DNA of 64,000 nucleotides from Erythrobacter mangrovi (GTDB taxonomy: Bacteria; Pseudomonadota; Alphaproteobacteria; Sphingomonadales; Sphingomonadaceae), in the NCBI RefSeq assembly GCF_013260645.1, contig NZ_CP053921.1, positions 2,405,289 through 2,469,288 on the forward strand, read 5' to 3'. This document shows positions 61,989-64,000 of this stretch, piece after piece. Both the position numbers and the translations under genes were made by a program. The stretch's first letter is position 1; every line of letters begins with the position of its first letter. The notes under the pieces are model-generated. The model was given only the letters and a program-made list of their open reading frames with translations, was not told where the DNA came from and did not search any database.

Positions 61989-63026
61989 ATGCCCAGCCGT
62001 TTGAAGAGATCTGCCCTGCTCTCATCAGCCTTGTTCTGCCTGCTCGGTGCAGAGCCGGCCATGGCCCACCATGTGACCGTGTCCGGGCCAGCCAATGCGG
62101 CTGGCGCGATCACGACCGTGAGTCCGGAAACGGCAAAGGCAGGCGATCTCGTGCTCGGTGTCGAGTTCTACGTGGAAGACTATAGCGCCTTCTCCGACGC
62201 GGAGCTGATCGAATTCGCAGAGGATGACAATGAAGGCGTGCACAATACCGACACTGCCTACATCAGCACGCTTGGTCTCGAATACGGGCTGACCGACCGC
62301 CTGAACCTCAGCCTTTCGCTCCCCTTCATTGTCCGCAACGGCATTCGTGAGGCAGGCCATCATGGCGATGACGGCGACGGGGACGGCAGCGAATCGGAAG
62401 TCGAAACCCTCGGCACGGCCGACGGCATCGGAGACCTGCAGCTGGGCGCGAGGTTCGCCCTGCTGAATCGCGAGAACGACGGCGTGGGAGTCACGCTCCT
62501 CGCCGGATTGAGCGTTCCCACCGGTGCGACGCGCCAGCGGACCAATGGCGGCGAACGGTTCGAATCCGAATTCCAGCCCGGTTCGGGCTCGTGGGACCCT
62601 CGCTTCGGTCTTGCGCTGGGCAAGGATTTCGGTCCGCTCTCCGCCAGCGCAAACGTGCTTTACACACTCAGGACCGAGGGATCGCAGGACACCAATCTGG
62701 GCGATCACCTCGCCTTCAATGCAGGGCTCAGCTGGCGGCTCGGCAAGGGCGCGCACGTCCATGCAGACGGCTCCTTCGAACGCCACGAAGCGCTCGACCT
62801 GATCCTTGAGGTCAACGGTGAGTGGGAAGAACGCGAACGCGTCGGATCGGTTCGCGACATCCATAGCGGAGGCACCCAAATCTTCGTCGCACCCGGGGTG
62901 CGCTATAGTTCCGCAAATGGCTGGTCGATATTTACATCCGTCGGAATACCAGTTCATGAAGACTTGAACGGCATCCAGAACGAAACGGACATCCGCTTCA
63001 AGCTGGGCGCTGGGCTGAATTTTTAG
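61989..63026 (+). CDS. Outer-membrane beta-barrel transporter-like protein
   Basis: Exported protein of 345 aa with a signal peptide (cut near AMA-HHV). After the cut comes HHVTVSGPANAAGAITTVSP, then barrel strands (LEYGLTDRLNLSLSLPF, VGVTLLAGLSVPTGATRQ, FGLALGKDFGPLSASANVL) and a C-terminal Phe (AGLNF). An Asp/Gly-rich acidic loop (GDDGDGDGSESEVE) lies near residue 130 and may bind cations. It resembles the Phenol_MetA_deg-like group and shares PxxxDLNGxQ near the end with the protein at 33169-34263. ATG 61989 is preferred over TTG 61956. It follows the cupredoxin by 61 bp. Confidence 0.75.
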   Translation: MPSRLKRSALLSSALFCLLGAEPAMAHHVTVSGPANAAGAITTVSPETAKAGDLVLGVEFYVEDYSAFSDAELIEFAEDDNEGVHNTDTAYISTLGLEYGLTDRLNLSLSLPFIVRNGIREAGHHGDDGDGDGSESEVETLGTADGIGDLQLGARFALLNRENDGVGVTLLAGLSVPTGATRQRTNGGERFESEFQPGSGSWDPRFGLALGKDFGPLSASANVLYTLRTEGSQDTNLGDHLAFNAGLSWRLGKGAHVHADGSFERHEALDLILEVNGEWEERERVGSVRDIHSGGTQIFVAPGVRYSSANGWSIFTSVGIPVHEDLNGIQNETDIRFKLGAGLNF

Positions 63027-63069
63027 AGGCCTTCCGACGGGTTTGATCGTCGACAGGCCGGAGAGACCG

Positions 63070-63996
63070 ATGAACGTCCTCGATGACATCCTCAGCACGC
63101 TCAACCTCAAGGGCACGCTCTACTTTCGCACCGACCTGAGCCCGCCCTGGGCCGTTACGGTGCCGAATCTGGAACAGGCCGCACGGTTCCACCTATGCGT
63201 GCAAGGGACCTGCCTGGTCGGGTTTGATGACGGTGAGTATGCCGAACTCAAACCGGGGGATCTGATCCTGATCCCACGGGGTCGTTCGCACACGCTTTCG
63301 TGCACGCCGGTTGACGAAGCGCCGCCGCTCGAGACGGTGTTGAGCGATGCGGGCTATGACGGGCGCGGCGTGCTGGTGGTCGGCAAGGGAGATGGCAACG
63401 CCTCGACCCAATTGATTTGCGGGCACTTCACCCTTCGCGACGGTGCGGATCACCCGCTCCTGCGTGCCCTCCCCGACTACCTCCTGACTTGCTCGGCAAC
63501 GCGTGCGCGCGAAGTCTGGCTGGACGAGGTACTGCGGCTGCTGACCCGCAGGATGTTCAGCGAAGGCGATATTGCCGAAGCGACGATCACCCGCCTTTCC
63601 GAAGTCTGCTTCATCGAACTGCTCAGGCTGGGCGTGGGCAGTACGCCGGAAATGGCGTCGATCCTCACCGCCCTGACCGATCGCCAGATCGGCAAGGCCC
63701 TGCAACTCATGCACCGTGAAGCCGACAAGCACTGGACCGTGGGCAGCCTGGCCGGCGAGGTCGGCATGTCGCGCAGCAGCTTCGCCGATCGCTTCAGCGA
63801 ATTGATGGGCATGGGACCGATGAGTTACCTGTCCGAATGGCGCCTGCAAAAGGCCCTCTCGCTGCTGGAAGACACGGGCTGTTCGGTGCAACAGGCGGCT
63901 GCGGGCACCGGATACCAGTCACCCGCCGCATTCACACGCGCCTTCACCACCCGCTTCGGCTATTCCCCGAGGGAGCTCAAGCGCAAGGCGGGTTAG
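63070..63996 (+). CDS. AraC-family transcriptional regulator with cupin sensor
   Basis: Regulator of 308 aa. The N-terminal part is an AraC cupin domain of the Cupin_6 type (TLYFRTDLSPPWAVTVPN, FHLCVQGTCLVGF, LKPGDLILIPRGRSHTLS), and the C-terminal part a double helix-turn-helix (WTVGSLAGEVGMSRSSFADR, then GTGYQSPAAFTRAFTTRFGY-SPREL). ATG 63070 follows GGAGAGACCG. It lies 43 bp after the outer-membrane gene and may regulate this operon. Ligand unknown. The gene is complete, four bases before the window end. Confidence 0.9.
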   Translation: MNVLDDILSTLNLKGTLYFRTDLSPPWAVTVPNLEQAARFHLCVQGTCLVGFDDGEYAELKPGDLILIPRGRSHTLSCTPVDEAPPLETVLSDAGYDGRGVLVVGKGDGNASTQLICGHFTLRDGADHPLLRALPDYLLTCSATRAREVWLDEVLRLLTRRMFSEGDIAEATITRLSEVCFIELLRLGVGSTPEMASILTALTDRQIGKALQLMHREADKHWTVGSLAGEVGMSRSSFADRFSELMGMGPMSYLSEWRLQKALSLLEDTGCSVQQAAAGTGYQSPAAFTRAFTTRFGYSPRELKRKAG

Positions 63997-64000
63997 CGCT

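Noticed and set aside
1..64000. CRISPR arrays, insertion sequences, integrases, toxin-antitoxin or restriction genes
   Set aside because: I looked for repeated spacers, transposase motifs and defence families on both strands and saw none.

Overview
The window looks like chromosome of a pigmented alphaproteobacterium of the Sphingomonadales, most likely family Erythrobacteraceae. The reasons are high GC (roughly 62-65% by eye), a crtY-crtI-crtB carotenoid block, a TonB-dependent receptor with Fur-like upstream sites, Baeyer-Villiger-type monooxygenases, DUF885 and propeller-amidohydrolase periplasmic hydrolases, and a compact che operon. Assignment is by recognising protein families only; no search was run.

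Layout. 1-6.7 kb: a truncated MFS transporter, ArsC-like reductase, siderophore-type TonB receptor, an orphan [2Fe-2S] subunit, a class II aldolase and a MATE pump. 6.7-16.8 kb: one signalling block, cheA-cheW-cheY-cheB-cheR, then a GGDEF-EAL protein translationally coupled to the first of two chemoreceptors; no flagellar genes are in the window. 16.9-24.5 kb: a propeller-amidohydrolase under a LacI-type gene, and divergently a PilZ-flippase-polymerase set for surface polysaccharide. 25-30.3 kb: a monooxygenase, a CinA-like protein and a large DUF2339 membrane protein. 30.4-36.2 kb: rplA, rplK, nusG and secE, normally contiguous, but split here by four opposite-strand genes (PspA-like, DUF2946-like, a Met/His-rich outer-membrane protein, a double retropepsin-like protease). 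36.7-43.7 kb: a second monooxygenase and three exported hydrolases. 43.8-48.1 kb: carotenoid genes with a LOG-type nucleotide hydrolase inside the operon. 48.2-52.2 kb: an acyl-CoA carboxylase pair whose alpha gene carries an internal low-GC segment. 52.2-56.9 kb: housekeeping and stress genes (Bcr-type MFS, DinB, Nudix, 6-phosphogluconolactonase, Dps). 57-60.1 kb: an SDR and two adjacent acyl-CoA dehydrogenases, probably one acyl-CoA oxidation pathway. 60.2-64 kb: a DUF4383 protein, then DUF4142, a cupredoxin, an outer-membrane protein and an AraC regulator.

The most unusual points are the in-frame mosaic segment in the carboxylase alpha gene (about 49675-50290), the split ribosomal/transcription operon, the extended CheA, the two chemoreceptors with nearly identical signalling domains, the c-di-GMP-linked polysaccharide operon, and the DUF4142-cupredoxin cassette. 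I saw no CRISPR array, insertion sequence, prophage, rRNA or convincing tRNA. Nothing here is plainly a new defence or mobile system.
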